Source of the DNA: a bacterium
GTDB lineage: Bacteria > Bacillota_A > Clostridia > Lachnospirales > Lachnospiraceae
DNA: 64,000 nt
Reading direction: 5' to 3'
Assembly: GCA_004562915.1 (NCBI GenBank)
Contig: SFQZ01000006.1
Coordinates: forward strand, 12,011-76,010
Made by a program: the position numbers and the translations under genes
In this document: piece by piece, positions 1-8,786 of the stretch
How the letters are laid out: each line of letters starts with the position of its first letter
Position numbering within the stretch: the stretch's first letter is position 1
Notes under the pieces: generated by a model
What the model was told of the DNA's origin: nothing
Seen by the model: the letters and a program-made list of their open reading frames with translations, nothing else
Databases searched by the model: none

Positions 1-744
1 GATACTATAAGCTATGATCTTGCGGAAAGTGCAGAGGATTTTAACAGAAGCGGTTATGCTTTTGGTAATTTCCAGTATCTCCTGGCAGATTTCCCGGCAG
101 AGGAACTGCATGAGACAATTGTAAATTTCCATAATACGGTGGATCGATTTGATAAGTTTAAAAAAGCCGTGGAAGCTGATGTGATGGGTCGTGCGAAAGA
201 AGTGGAGCCGGAGATTCGTTTTGTAATGGACAGAGAACAGGACTGCCATTTCTTTGGGAAACTGTTTGCAAACAAGGAAGTTCCTCTACGGGTAACCCAT
301 AACGATACCAAACTGAACAATGTTTTGTTTGACCGGGAGACAGGAAAAGCAATCTGTGTGATCGATCTGGACACCGTTATGCCGGGATTTGCAGCTCATG
401 ATTTTGGCGATGCGATCCGCTTTGGAGCGAGTACCGCTGCTGAAGATGAAAAAGATCTGGATAAAGTGACCTGCAGTATGGAACTTTTTGAGGCATATTT
501 CGATGGATTTATGGAAGGATGCCGAGGAAGTCTGACAAAACGGGAAGTCGAGACACTGCCTATGGGTGCAAAGATTATGACTCTGGAATGTGGTATGCGG
601 TTTCTGACAGATTATCTTGAGGGGGATGTATATTTTAAAACGCATTATGAAGGACAGAATCTTGACCGGACAAGGACACAGCTGAAGCTTGTGAAGGATA
701 TGGAAGATAAATGGGAAACCATGAAAACAATCGTTAATAAATAA
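1..744 (+). CDS. APH-fold sugar kinase, NahK-like (5' end missing)
   Basis: The frame is open from the first base, so the N-terminus lies outside the window; 247 residues are visible. The catalytic motif HNDTKLNN followed by IDLDTVMPG and the pair HDFGDAIR are the Brenner loop and metal-binding Asp of the aminoglycoside-phosphotransferase/choline-kinase fold. This particular wording is typical of N-acetylhexosamine 1-kinase (NahK/LnpB type), which phosphorylates GlcNAc or GalNAc at C1 in the lacto-N-biose/galacto-N-biose salvage route. Substrate is inferred, since the N-terminal half and the upstream neighbours are not seen. A terminator follows, so it ends its transcription unit. Confidence 0.75.
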   Translation, partial: DTISYDLAESAEDFNRSGYAFGNFQYLLADFPAEELHETIVNFHNTVDRFDKFKKAVEADVMGRAKEVEPEIRFVMDREQDCHFFGKLFANKEVPLRVTHNDTKLNNVLFDRETGKAICVIDLDTVMPGFAAHDFGDAIRFGASTAAEDEKDLDKVTCSMELFEAYFDGFMEGCRGSLTKREVETLPMGAKIMTLECGMRFLTDYLEGDVYFKTHYEGQNLDRTRTQLKLVKDMEDKWETMKTIVNK

Positions 745-763
745 GAGTTTGTCGGAACATAAT

Positions 764-822
764 AAAAGAGAAACGATTTGTACTGAAAAACAGGACAAAT
801 TGCTTCTCTTTTTGTTTTTTTC
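764..822 (+). terminator. Rho-independent terminator after the sugar kinase
   Basis: AAAAGAGAA near 764 pairs with TTCTCTTTT near 804, with a second pairing block (CGATTTGT against ACAAATTG) inside; a T-rich run follows to about 821. Confidence 0.7.
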
Positions 823-853
823 GAAAAACATGAAAGGTTTTTTAATCAAAAAA

Positions 854-882
854 TAGACATGTTTTGGAAACCATGTTATAAT
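854..882 (+). promoter_or_regulatory. Promoter of the pyruvate:ferredoxin oxidoreductase gene
   Basis: TAGACA (854-859), a 17-base spacer and TATAAT (877-882) form a near-consensus sigma-A promoter. The -10 lies inside the palindrome GTTATAATAAC, and TTAAA-N5-TTTAA lies just downstream; either could be an operator, but neither matches the Rex consensus well. The ribosome binding site AAGGAGG precedes the ATG at 934. Confidence 0.7.
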
Positions 883-933
883 AACTCACAAGAGTTAAAT
901 TATGTTTAATTCAAATTAAGGAGGAAACAAAAA

Positions 934-3900
934 ATGGCAAGAAAAATGAAAACCATGGATGGTAATCATGCTGCCGCTCATGCATCCTATGCATATTCCG
1001 ACGTAGCAGCCATTTACCCAATTACTCCATCATCTGTTATGGCAGAAGCTACAGATGAATGGGCAACTCAGGGAAGAAAGAATATCTTCGGACAGGAAGT
1101 TCAGGTAACTGAGATGCAGTCCGAAGCCGGTGCTGCAGGTGCAGTTCACGGTTCTCTGGCAGCAGGCGCTCTGACAACTACATACACAGCTTCTCAGGGT
1201 CTTCTGCTGATGATTCCAAACCTTTACAAAATCGCTGGTGAGCAGCTGCCGGGTGTATTCAATGTATCCGCACGTGCTCTTGCAAGCCACGCACTTTCTA
1301 TTTTCGGAGATCATTCCGACGTATATGCATGTCGTCAGACAGGTTGCGCAATGCTGTGTGAATCTTCCGTACAGGAAGTTATGGACCTTACTCCTGTAGC
1401 ACATCTTGCAGCAATTAAAGGAAAAATTCCATTTATCAACTTCTTCGACGGATTCCGTACTTCTCATGAGATCCAGAAGATTGAAACATGGGATTACGAA
1501 GATCTGAAAGATATGGCTGATATGGATGCAATCGCAGAGTTCCGTAAGAACGCTCTGAATCCAAATCATCCATGCCAGAGAGGTTCCGCTCAGAACCCGG
1601 ATATCTTCTTCCAGGCAAGAGAAGCATGTAACCCGTACTATGATGCTATGCCGGCTATCGTACAGGAATACATGGACAAAGTAAATGAAAAGATTGGAAC
1701 AGATTACAAACTGTTCAACTACTATGGTGCAGCAGATGCAGAACACGTGATCGTGGCTATGGGTTCTGTGAATGATACCATTGAAGAGACAATTGATTAC
1801 CTGATGGCTGCAGGAAAGAAAGTAGGCGTTGTTAAAGTTCGTCTGTACAGACCATTCTGTGCACAGGCATTGATCGATGCAATTCCGGAGTCTGTAAAAC
1901 AGATTACTGTTCTTGACAGAACAAAAGAGCCGGGTGCTCTTGGCGAGCCTCTGTATCTGGATGTTGTTGCATCTCTGAAAGGAACCAAATTCAATGATGT
2001 TCCTGTATTTACAGGTCGTTATGGTCTGGGCTCCAAAGATACAACTCCTGCACAGATCGTTGCTGTATATGAAAACACAACAAAACAGAAATTCACTCTT
2101 GGTATCGTGGATGATGTTACAAACCTGTCTCTGGAAATTGGTGCTCCTCTGGTTACAACTCCGGAAGGAACTATCAACTGTAAGTTCTGGGGTCTGGGTG
2201 CAGACGGTACTGTAGGTGCTAACAAGAACTCCATCAAGATCATTGGTGACAATACTGATATGTACGCTCAGGCATACTTTGATTATGACTCCAAGAAATC
2301 CGGTGGTGTTACAATGTCCCACCTGCGTTTCGGAAAGAAACCGATCAAATCCACATACCTGATCAAGAAAGCAAACTTTGTTGCCTGCCACAATCCGTCC
2401 TATGTTACAAAATACAATATGGTTCAGGAACTGGTAGACGGTGGTACATTCCTGCTGAACTGTCCATGGGATATGGAAGGTCTGGAAAAACATCTGCCAG
2501 GACAGGTAAAAGCATTCATCGCTAACCACAACATCAAATTCTATGTAATTGATGGTGTTAAGATTGGTATTGAAACCGGTATGGGACCAACCCGTATCAA
2601 CACGATCCTTCAGTCCGCATTCTTCAAACTTGCAAATATCATTCCGGAAGAGCAGGCAATTGAACTGATGAAAGCAGCTGCAAAAGCTACTTACGGACGT
2701 AAAGGTGATGACGTAGTTGCTAAGAACTGGGCAGCTATCGATGAAGGTGCAAAACAGATTGTTGAAGTTCAGGTTCCGGAAAGCTGGAAAGATGCTGAAG
2801 ATGAAGGGCTGACCGTAATCAAAGCTGAAAGCGGAAGAAAAGATGCTGTTGACTTCGTTAACACGATCCAGTCTGCTGTATCTGCTCAGGAAGGAAATAA
2901 CCTGCCTGTATCTGCATTCTCTGCATATGTTGATGGTACAACACCATCCGGAACATCTGCATATGAGAAACGTGGTATCGCAGTTAATATTCCTGTATGG
3001 AATCCGGAAAACTGTATTCAGTGTAACCGTTGTTCCTATGTTTGTCCGCACGCAGTTATCCGTCCGGTTGCTATGACAGAGGAAGAAGCAGCAAATGCTC
3101 CTGCAGTTCTGGAAATGACCGGTATGAAAGAATACAAATTTGCTATCGCAGTATCCGCTTTGGATTGTACCGGATGTGGTTCCTGTGTAAACGTTTGTCC
3201 TGGTAAGAAAGGTGCAAAAGCACTTGCTATGGAAAACCTGGAAGCAAATCTGGAATCCCAGAAGTTCTTTGATTATGCAGTAACTCTGCCGGAGAAAGCA
3301 GATGTTATCGCTAAATTCAAAGAGAATACAGTAAAAGGTTCTCAGTTCAAACAGCCTCTGCTTGAGTTCTCAGGCGCATGTGCTGGTTGTGGTGAGACAC
3401 CATACGCAAAATTGATCACTCAGCTGTTCGGTGACAGAATGTACATCGCAAACGCAACAGGATGTTCTTCTATCTGGGGTAACTCCTCACCGTCCACACC
3501 ATACACTGTAAATGCTAAAGGACAGGGTCCTGCATGGGGCAACTCTCTGTTCGAGGATAATGCAGAGTTCGGTTATGGTATGCTGCTGGCTCAGAAAGCA
3601 ATCCGTGAAGGTCTGAAAGCTAAAGTTGAAACTGTAGCTGCAAGTGACAAAGCTTCTGAAGAAGTAAAAGCTGCTTGTCAGGAATGGCTGGATACTTATA
3701 GCGTAGGTGCTACTAACGGTGTTGCTACAGATAAACTGGTTGCAGCTCTGGAAGGATGCGAATGCGAAATTTGTAAAGATATCGTTGCTAACAAAGATTT
3801 CCTGGCTAAGAAATCCCAGTGGATCTTCGGTGGTGACGGATGGGCTTACGATATCGGATTCGGCGGTGTTGACCACGTTCTTGCAAGTGGAAAAGACATC

Positions 3901-4461
3901 AACGTAATGGTATTCGATACCGAAGTTTACTCCAACACAGGTGGACAGTCCTCCAAATCTACTCCTACTGGTGCAATTGCACAGTTCGCAGCAGGTGGAA
4001 AAGAAACCAAGAAGAAAGATATGGCTTCCATCGCTATGTCCTATGGCTACGTATATGTAGCTCAGATTTCCATGGGTGCTGACTTTAACCAGACTGTTAA
4101 AGCAATCTCTGAAGCAGAAGCTTATCCGGGACCATCCCTGATCATCGCTTATGCTCCATGTATCAACCATGGTATCAAGAAAGGTATGGCAAAAGCTCAG
4201 ACTGAGGAAGAACTGGCAGTTAAGTGTGGATATTGGCACAACTTCCGCTTCAATCCTGCAGCAGAGAACAAGTTCACTCTGGATTCCAAAGAGCCTACAG
4301 ATGATTACCAGGCATTCCTGGATGGAGAAGTTCGTTACAATTCTCTGAAACGTTCTAATCCGGAAAAAGCTGCTAGACTGTTTGCTAAGAATGAGAGCGA
4401 AGCAAAAGCAAGACTTGCTTACCTGAAGAAACTGGTTACTCTGTACGGAAAAGATGAGTAA
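934..4461 (+). CDS. nifJ: Pyruvate:ferredoxin (flavodoxin) oxidoreductase, single-chain
   Basis: Oxidatively decarboxylates pyruvate with CoA to acetyl-CoA and CO2 and reduces ferredoxin; a central cytoplasmic step of clostridial fermentation. At 1175 residues it has the usual length of the homodimeric PFOR. The domains follow the normal order: N-terminal pyrimidine-binding domain (YPITPSS near residue 30), transketolase C-like and gamma domains, a two-cluster ferredoxin domain with CIQCNRCSYVCP and CTGCGSCVNVCP near residues 690-760, then the C-terminal TPP domain with CAGCGE, GDGWAYDIGFGG and NTGGQSSKSTP. The codon use is strongly biased, as expected of a highly expressed gene. It stands alone between a promoter and a terminator. 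Confidence 0.97.
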   Translation: MARKMKTMDGNHAAAHASYAYSDVAAIYPITPSSVMAEATDEWATQGRKNIFGQEVQVTEMQSEAGAAGAVHGSLAAGALTTTYTASQGLLLMIPNLYKIAGEQLPGVFNVSARALASHALSIFGDHSDVYACRQTGCAMLCESSVQEVMDLTPVAHLAAIKGKIPFINFFDGFRTSHEIQKIETWDYEDLKDMADMDAIAEFRKNALNPNHPCQRGSAQNPDIFFQAREACNPYYDAMPAIVQEYMDKVNEKIGTDYKLFNYYGAADAEHVIVAMGSVNDTIEETIDYLMAAGKKVGVVKVRLYRPFCAQALIDAIPESVKQITVLDRTKEPGALGEPLYLDVVASLKGTKFNDVPVFTGRYGLGSKDTTPAQIVAVYENTTKQKFTLGIVDDVTNLSLEIGAPLVTTPEGTINCKFWGLGADGTVGANKNSIKIIGDNTDMYAQAYFDYDSKKSGGVTMSHLRFGKKPIKSTYLIKKANFVACHNPSYVTKYNMVQELVDGGTFLLNCPWDMEGLEKHLPGQVKAFIANHNIKFYVIDGVKIGIETGMGPTRINTILQSAFFKLANIIPEEQAIELMKAAAKATYGRKGDDVVAKNWAAIDEGAKQIVEVQVPESWKDAEDEGLTVIKAESGRKDAVDFVNTIQSAVSAQEGNNLPVSAFSAYVDGTTPSGTSAYEKRGIAVNIPVWNPENCIQCNRCSYVCPHAVIRPVAMTEEEAANAPAVLEMTGMKEYKFAIAVSALDCTGCGSCVNVCPGKKGAKALAMENLEANLESQKFFDYAVTLPEKADVIAKFKENTVKGSQFKQPLLEFSGACAGCGETPYAKLITQLFGDRMYIANATGCSSIWGNSSPSTPYTVNAKGQGPAWGNSLFEDNAEFGYGMLLAQKAIREGLKAKVETVAASDKASEEVKAACQEWLDTYSVGATNGVATDKLVAALEGCECEICKDIVANKDFLAKKSQWIFGGDGWAYDIGFGGVDHVLASGKDINVMVFDTEVYSNTGGQSSKSTPTGAIAQFAAGGKETKKKDMASIAMSYGYVYVAQISMGADFNQTVKAISEAEAYPGPSLIIAYAPCINHGIKKGMAKAQTEEELAVKCGYWHNFRFNPAAENKFTLDSKEPTDDYQAFLDGEVRYNSLKRSNPEKAARLFAKNESEAKARLAYLKKLVTLYGKDE

Positions 4462-4489
4462 TTCATAGTTTTCTATAGGAAAAGATAAT

Positions 4490-4522
4490 ATTAACCCCGG
4501 GAATTTAAAATTCCCGGGGTTT
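4490..4522 (+). terminator. Rho-independent terminator after nifJ
   Basis: CCCCGGGAATT pairs with AATTCCCGGGG across a very short loop and is followed by TTTT. This is a long, GC-rich stem. Confidence 0.9.
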
Positions 4523-4640
4523 TCGCATGTAAAAAAGGTTTTATGTAATAAATCCCAGAATTTACCGGTTGATTTTCTCACCGGGTTAATATAGACTAAC
4601 CTTATCGTGCTGGCTGACATTTACGAATTATAAAAAGCTT

Positions 4641-4669
4641 TTGCAGATGGTGCATATTTAGGGTACATT
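4641..4669 (+). promoter_or_regulatory. Candidate promoter of the pfl operon
   Basis: TTGCAG (4641-4646), 17 bases, TACATT (4664-4669), about 50 bases before the start codon of the pyruvate formate-lyase core. The -10 match is only moderate. Confidence 0.45.
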
Positions 4670-4719
4670 TTCGCAAGCTAATAGGAAGGACAATAAAATT
4701 TAAGACAGGAGGACATTAG

Positions 4720-6804
4720 ATGCGACAGGAGTGGACAGGTTTTGTCAAAGGAATCTGGGAAAAAGAAATTGATGTGAGAGATTTTATCCAGAAAAATTAT
4801 ACTCCCTATGATGGCGATGAGTCTTTTTTGTCCGGTGCAACCGACAGGACAAAGAAGCTCTGGGAACAGGTTATGGAGCTATCAAAAGAAGAACGGGAAA
4901 AAGGCGGTGTTCTTGATATGGACACAAAAGTGATTTCCACGATCACTTCTCATGGACCAGGATACCTGGACCGTGAAAAAGAAACAATCGTCGGGTTTCA
5001 GACGGATCAGCCGTTTAAGCGATCGCTGCAGCCTTATGGTGGAATTCGTATGGCAGTAAAGGCATGCGAAGATAACGGATATCACGTAGATCCGCAGATT
5101 GTAGAATTTTTTACCAAATACAGAAAGACACATAATGAAGGAGTGTTTGATGCTTATACACCGGAGATGCGGGCATGCCGATCCAGTCATATTATTACAG
5201 GACTGCCGGATGCATATGGGCGTGGCCGTATTATCGGTGATTACCGCAGAGTAGCGCTTTATGGGGTTGATCGTCTGTTGGAGGACAAAGAAAGGCAGAA
5301 AGATACCACAAGGACAGTGATGTATTCAGAGGTGACGAGACAGAGAGAAGAACTTTCGGAACAGATTAAGGCATTAAAAGAACTGAAAGAACTGGGACAG
5401 ATTTATGGATTTGATATTTCTCGGCCGGCAGCCAATGTACAGGAAGCGATTCAGTGGCTGTATTTTGGATATCTGGCGGCGATCAAGGAGCAGAATGGGG
5501 CAGCAATGTCTCTGGGCAGAACTTCTACTTTTTTGGATATTTATGCGGAGAGAGATTTGAAGAACGGGGTGTTTACAGAGAAACAGATTCAGGAGTTTGT
5601 GGATCACTTTATTATGAAACTGCGTCTTGTGAAATTTGCAAGGACACCGGAATATAATGCACTGTTTTCCGGCGATCCCACCTGGGTTACGGAATCTATC
5701 GGTGGCATGGGAATTGACGGACGCTCTCTGGTAACAAAAATGTCCTATCGGTATCTGCATACATTGAAAAATCTGGGAAGTGCTCCGGAACCGAACCTTA
5801 CAGTTCTCTGGTCTGTGAAACTGCCGGAAAAATTTAAGCGCTTCTGTGCCAGAACCTCGATTGAATCATCATCGATTCAATATGAAAATGATGACCTGAT
5901 GCGTGTAACCCATGGAGATGATTACGCAATTGCCTGCTGTGTTTCTTCTATGCGAGTAGGAAAAGAAATGCAGTTTTTTGGAGCCCGTGCGAATTTGGCG
6001 AAATGCCTTTTGTATGCAATCAATGGCGGTGTGGATGAAATCAGCAAAAAACAGGTTGGACCGAAATATCGGCCGATTACTTCGGAAACTCTCGATTATG
6101 AGGAAGTGATGGAAAAATTTCATGCAATGATGAGATGGCTTGCGGGAGTCTATGTAAATACATTGAATATCATACATTATATGCACGACAAGTATTGTTA
6201 TGAGAGAATTCAGATGGCTCTTCACGACAGGGAGGTAACTCGTTGGTTTGCAACCGGAATTGCAGGTTTGTCCGTTGTGGCAGATACATTGTCTGCAATA
6301 AAATATGCAAAAGTAAAGCCGATCAGAGATGAAGATGGAATCGCAGTCGATTATCAGGTGGAAGGTGATTTCCCCAAATATGGAAATGATGATGATCGGG
6401 TAGATGAAATTGCGTATGAAATTGTGCACAGTTTTATGTCTTATATCAAAGAAAACCATACGTACCGGGGTGGAATACCAACTACTTCCATTCTTACGAT
6501 TACTTCAAATGTAGTATATGGTAAAGCGACCGGTTCTACACCGGATGGGAGAAAATCGGGTGAACCTTTTGCACCGGGAGCAAATCCCATGCACAGAAGA
6601 GACAGTCATGGTGCGGTAGCCAGTCTGAGCTCTGTGTCAAAGCTGCCGTTTATGGATGCACAGGATGGGATATCCAATACATTTTCTATTATACCTGGGG
6701 CATTAGGGAAAGATGACGCGGTTGTTTTTGGAGACACTGCATTTGAACTGGCTGCCGATTGTGCCTATTGTGAAAAGGAGGAAAAACATTATGAAGATAA
6801 GTGA
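4720..6804 (+). CDS. pflB: Pyruvate formate-lyase catalytic core lacking the glycyl-radical domain
   Basis: Converts pyruvate and CoA to acetyl-CoA and formate. The 694 residues match the PFL barrel up to the FSIIPGALGKDD segment, and the catalytic cysteine pair is present (AIACCVS, Cys406-Cys407, equivalent to E. coli Cys418-Cys419), so this is a true PFL and not a diol dehydratase or choline lyase. The protein then stops after a charged tail containing CAYC, without the RVSGYAV glycyl-radical segment that every one-chain PFL needs. That segment is the next gene, which overlaps this one by 14 bases in another frame. ATG 4720 follows AGGAGGACATTAG. The protein is predicted to work only together with the small downstream subunit and PflA. 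Confidence 0.93.
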   Translation: MRQEWTGFVKGIWEKEIDVRDFIQKNYTPYDGDESFLSGATDRTKKLWEQVMELSKEEREKGGVLDMDTKVISTITSHGPGYLDREKETIVGFQTDQPFKRSLQPYGGIRMAVKACEDNGYHVDPQIVEFFTKYRKTHNEGVFDAYTPEMRACRSSHIITGLPDAYGRGRIIGDYRRVALYGVDRLLEDKERQKDTTRTVMYSEVTRQREELSEQIKALKELKELGQIYGFDISRPAANVQEAIQWLYFGYLAAIKEQNGAAMSLGRTSTFLDIYAERDLKNGVFTEKQIQEFVDHFIMKLRLVKFARTPEYNALFSGDPTWVTESIGGMGIDGRSLVTKMSYRYLHTLKNLGSAPEPNLTVLWSVKLPEKFKRFCARTSIESSSIQYENDDLMRVTHGDDYAIACCVSSMRVGKEMQFFGARANLAKCLLYAINGGVDEISKKQVGPKYRPITSETLDYEEVMEKFHAMMRWLAGVYVNTLNIIHYMHDKYCYERIQMALHDREVTRWFATGIAGLSVVADTLSAIKYAKVKPIRDEDGIAVDYQVEGDFPKYGNDDDRVDEIAYEIVHSFMSYIKENHTYRGGIPTTSILTITSNVVYGKATGSTPDGRKSGEPFAPGANPMHRRDSHGAVASLSSVSKLPFMDAQDGISNTFSIIPGALGKDDAVVFGDTAFELAADCAYCEKEEKHYEDK

Positions 6805-7033
6805 ATCACAGGTTAATAATCTGGTCCATTTGCTGGATGGGTATGCAGAAAAGGGAGGACACCATTTAAATGTCAATGTCTTTACGAAAGAAACACTTCT
6901 GGATGCACAGGAGCATCCGGAAAAATATCCTCAGCTTACGGTCCGGGTGTCCGGATATGCAGTTAATTTTAATAAACTGACAAAAGAACAGCAGGATGAG
7001 GTGATTTCCAGAACCTTCCATGGCGGCATGTAA
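6791..7033 (+). CDS. grcA: Stand-alone glycyl-radical domain of pyruvate formate-lyase (GrcA/YfiD-like)
   Basis: This 80-residue protein is the C-terminal glycyl-radical domain of PFL made as its own polypeptide. It contains NNLVHLLDGY, HHLNVNV, ETLLDA, HPEKYPQLT and RVSGYAVNF, with Gly55 as the radical site, and ends in VISRTFHGGM. The start ATG at 6791 lies 9 bases after a perfect AAGGAGG (6775-6781) that is embedded in the end of the core gene, so translation is probably coupled. E. coli YfiD/GrcA is known to bind and rescue oxygen-cleaved PFL; here the core has no radical domain of its own, so this protein is inferred to be an obligate subunit. Confidence 0.93.
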   Translation: MKISESQVNNLVHLLDGYAEKGGHHLNVNVFTKETLLDAQEHPEKYPQLTVRVSGYAVNFNKLTKEQQDEVISRTFHGGM

Positions 7034-7035
7034 AG

Positions 7036-7785
7036 ATGGAACAAAAAGAAAAACTTACAGGGCAAATCCATTCGCTGGAAAGTTTTGGGACTGTTGACGG
7101 TCCCGGGATACGTCTGGTAGTATTTTTTCAGGGATGCCCCATGCGATGCCAGTATTGTCACAATCCGGACACATGGGAAATTGGTTCCGGGATGCAGATG
7201 GATGTGGAAGAGATCCTGGAACAATATGAGAATAATAAAGTTTTTTACCAGAATGGAGGAATCACGGCTACCGGGGGAGAACCATTACTCCAGTTAACGT
7301 TTCTGACAGAATTATTTTCTGAGGCAAGAAAAAGAAAAATCCATACTTGTCTTGATACCTCGGGAATCGTATATCGAAAAAGCAGGCAGGCAGAATTTGA
7401 AAAATTATTTTCAAGTCTGAATCTGGTTCTTTTAGATTTCAAACACAGTGATCCGCAGGGACATCTGAATCTGACAGGGCAGAAACAAGAGCCGGTATTG
7501 GAGTTTGCCCGTGCTTTGGAAAAAGCCGGGATCCCCATGATCGTGCGCCATGTGATTGTACCTGGACTGACAGACGGCAAGGAACAACTGGAAAAACTTG
7601 GAGATTTGCTGGCGTCTTATCGTAATCTGGCTGGCCTTGAAATACTTCCGTATCATACGATGGGAGTAAAAAAATACGAGACTCTGGGAATTCCCTATCC
7701 GCTTCGGGGAGTGAAAGCAATGAATAAAGATTCGGTAATAAAGGCGAGGGAGATTGTTTTGCAGAGACTAAAAAAGAAAAGGTAA
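7036..7785 (+). CDS. pflA: Pyruvate formate-lyase activating enzyme (radical SAM)
   Basis: Uses a [4Fe-4S] cluster and S-adenosylmethionine to generate the glycyl radical on the PFL partner. The cluster motif is C34-x3-C38-x2-C41 (GCPMRCQYCHNP). It is preceded by the family signature SFGTVDGPGIR and followed by the SAM-binding TGGEPLLQ. The 249 residues are the normal length. It begins only 2 bases after the glycyl-radical gene, so core, radical domain and activase form one operon. No clear terminator follows. Confidence 0.96.
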   Translation: MEQKEKLTGQIHSLESFGTVDGPGIRLVVFFQGCPMRCQYCHNPDTWEIGSGMQMDVEEILEQYENNKVFYQNGGITATGGEPLLQLTFLTELFSEARKRKIHTCLDTSGIVYRKSRQAEFEKLFSSLNLVLLDFKHSDPQGHLNLTGQKQEPVLEFARALEKAGIPMIVRHVIVPGLTDGKEQLEKLGDLLASYRNLAGLEILPYHTMGVKKYETLGIPYPLRGVKAMNKDSVIKAREIVLQRLKKKR

Positions 7786-7816
7786 AGATAAATTTGAAAT
7801 ATTCAGAAAAAAGTAC

Positions 7817-7845
7817 TTTATTCCGAAGAATCGCAGTGTTATAAT
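7817..7845 (+). promoter_or_regulatory. Candidate promoter upstream of the PRTase-family gene
   Basis: TTTATT (7817-7822), 17 bases, TATAAT (7840-7845). The -10 is consensus and the -35 is weak. Confidence 0.5.
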
Positions 7846-7862
7846 AAATCTATCAAATATAA

Positions 7863-7888
7863 ACAGTCGAAGGGCGTTGAACGACTGT
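7863..7888 (+). promoter_or_regulatory. Leader hairpin before the PRTase-family gene
   Basis: ACAGTCG (7863-7869) and CGACTGT (7882-7888) are perfect inverted repeats around a 12-base loop. They lie in the predicted 5' leader, just before AAGGAGG. The role is unknown; it could be an RNA hairpin or an operator. Confidence 0.45.
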
Positions 7889-7914
7889 AAAACAGGATGT
7901 AAGGAGGTAGATTT

Positions 7915-8556
7915 ATGGAGAGCAGGATGCATAAGATTTTTTCGGAAGCGAATAGAAAGATTGCATTAAAAGTGTATGAGGGACATTTTGCCACACCCCA
8001 CTCTCACATCACTCATTATTTTGACATGGCAACTCTCCGAACCAGAGCATCAGAAGCTTCTGCTGTAGCGAAAGTTCTGGCAAGTCACTATGAACTGAGT
8101 ACCATCGTGGATACCATTATCTGCATGGACGGAACGGAAGTGATTGGCGCTTATCTCGCAGAAGAATTGATGAATGCCGGGATTATGTCTATGAATGCTC
8201 ATGAGACAGTTTACGTAGTGTCTCCAGAAGTAAATATTAATGGTCAGTTGATGTTCCAGGAAAATATGGTTCCTATGATCAAGAATAAAAATATTCTGAT
8301 TTTGACCGCGTCAGCTACAACAGGTGGTTCACTGCAGGCTTGTTTTGACTGTGTCAATTATTATGAAGGTAAACTGCAGGGTGCCTGTGCAATTTTCAGT
8401 GCGGTTTCTAAAATTAATGGGGTACCGGTTAATGCAATTTTTACTTCAAGGCAGGTTCCGAATTATCGTAGTTATACGACACGTGAATGCCCGCACTGCA
8501 GAGCTCGAAAGAAAATCGATGCGATTGTAAACGGCTATGGCTATTCCAAGATATGA
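7915..8556 (+). CDS. Phosphoribosyltransferase-family protein
   Basis: The 213 residues resemble the orotate/purine PRTase fold: MDGTEVIGAYLAEEL resembles a PRTase core, and ILTASATTGGSL occupies the place of the PRPP-binding loop, in which the usual acidic pair is replaced by TA/SA, so catalysis on PRPP is uncertain. The C-terminus carries CPHCRARKK, a possible half zinc site. Clostridial genomes commonly annotate this family only as PRTase. The substrate is not evident from the neighbours: the PFL operon is upstream and an SseB-like gene downstream. Start ATG 7915 follows a strong AAGGAGG. Confidence 0.65.
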   Translation: MESRMHKIFSEANRKIALKVYEGHFATPHSHITHYFDMATLRTRASEASAVAKVLASHYELSTIVDTIICMDGTEVIGAYLAEELMNAGIMSMNAHETVYVVSPEVNINGQLMFQENMVPMIKNKNILILTASATTGGSLQACFDCVNYYEGKLQGACAIFSAVSKINGVPVNAIFTSRQVPNYRSYTTRECPHCRARKKIDAIVNGYGYSKI

Positions 8557-8561
8557 TGAAC

Positions 8562-8600
8562 GAATTTCGAGAGCGTAAAGCACGAAGAAATTCGCAGTAT
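8562..8600 (+). repeat. Short palindromic intergenic repeat, copy A
   Basis: The element begins with GAATTTCGA and has GAAATTCG near its other end, so it is itself roughly palindromic, with AAAGCACGA in the centre. It starts 5 bases after the PRTase stop codon. The reverse complement of copy B (9593-9630) aligns over about 39 bases with roughly five substitutions and one gap. Confidence 0.75.
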
Positions 8601-8641
8601 CATTCCATTTGTCGGGAAACTCATCAAAATATATACAGGTT

Positions 8642-8676
8642 AAACTCTCTCAGGACTTTCCTGAGAGAGTTTTTTG
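8642..8676 (+). terminator. Rho-independent terminator after the PRTase-family gene
   Basis: AACTCTCTCAGG pairs with CCTGAGAGAGTT over a short loop and runs into TTTTTTG. Confidence 0.9.
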
Positions 8677-8786
8677 TGATATACTGAAATTCCAGTGAAA
8701 ATAAGAAAATATTTTGTCCGGAAACTGCAGGAATGGATTTTGGCTGTTTCGGAACAATAAAAGATAGAAAGGATTAGTAAGACAGA

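Noticed and set aside
873..900. Rex operator at the nifJ promoter
   Set aside because: GTTATAATAAC is palindromic, but its half-sites and spacing do not fit the clostridial Rex consensus.
1030..3051. Long open frame on the minus strand inside nifJ (673 codons)
   Set aside because: It is fully antisense to a clear PFOR gene whose biased codon use keeps the opposite strand free of stops; the translation is Cys/Phe/Ile-rich and matches nothing.
3487..4620. Minus-strand open frame over the end of nifJ and its terminator
   Set aside because: It runs through a strong terminator and is antisense to the TPP domain of PFOR.
6713..6790. Longer upstream start for the glycyl-radical protein
   Set aside because: It would add 26 residues read from the out-of-frame end of the core gene, with no similarity to PFL, while ATG 6791 has an ideal AAGGAGG.
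6750..6810. Frameshift or pseudogene explanation for the split PFL
   Set aside because: Both parts have their own signals and end naturally; no single indel restores a canonical fused sequence. A check against relatives is still needed and is listed as a refuting test.
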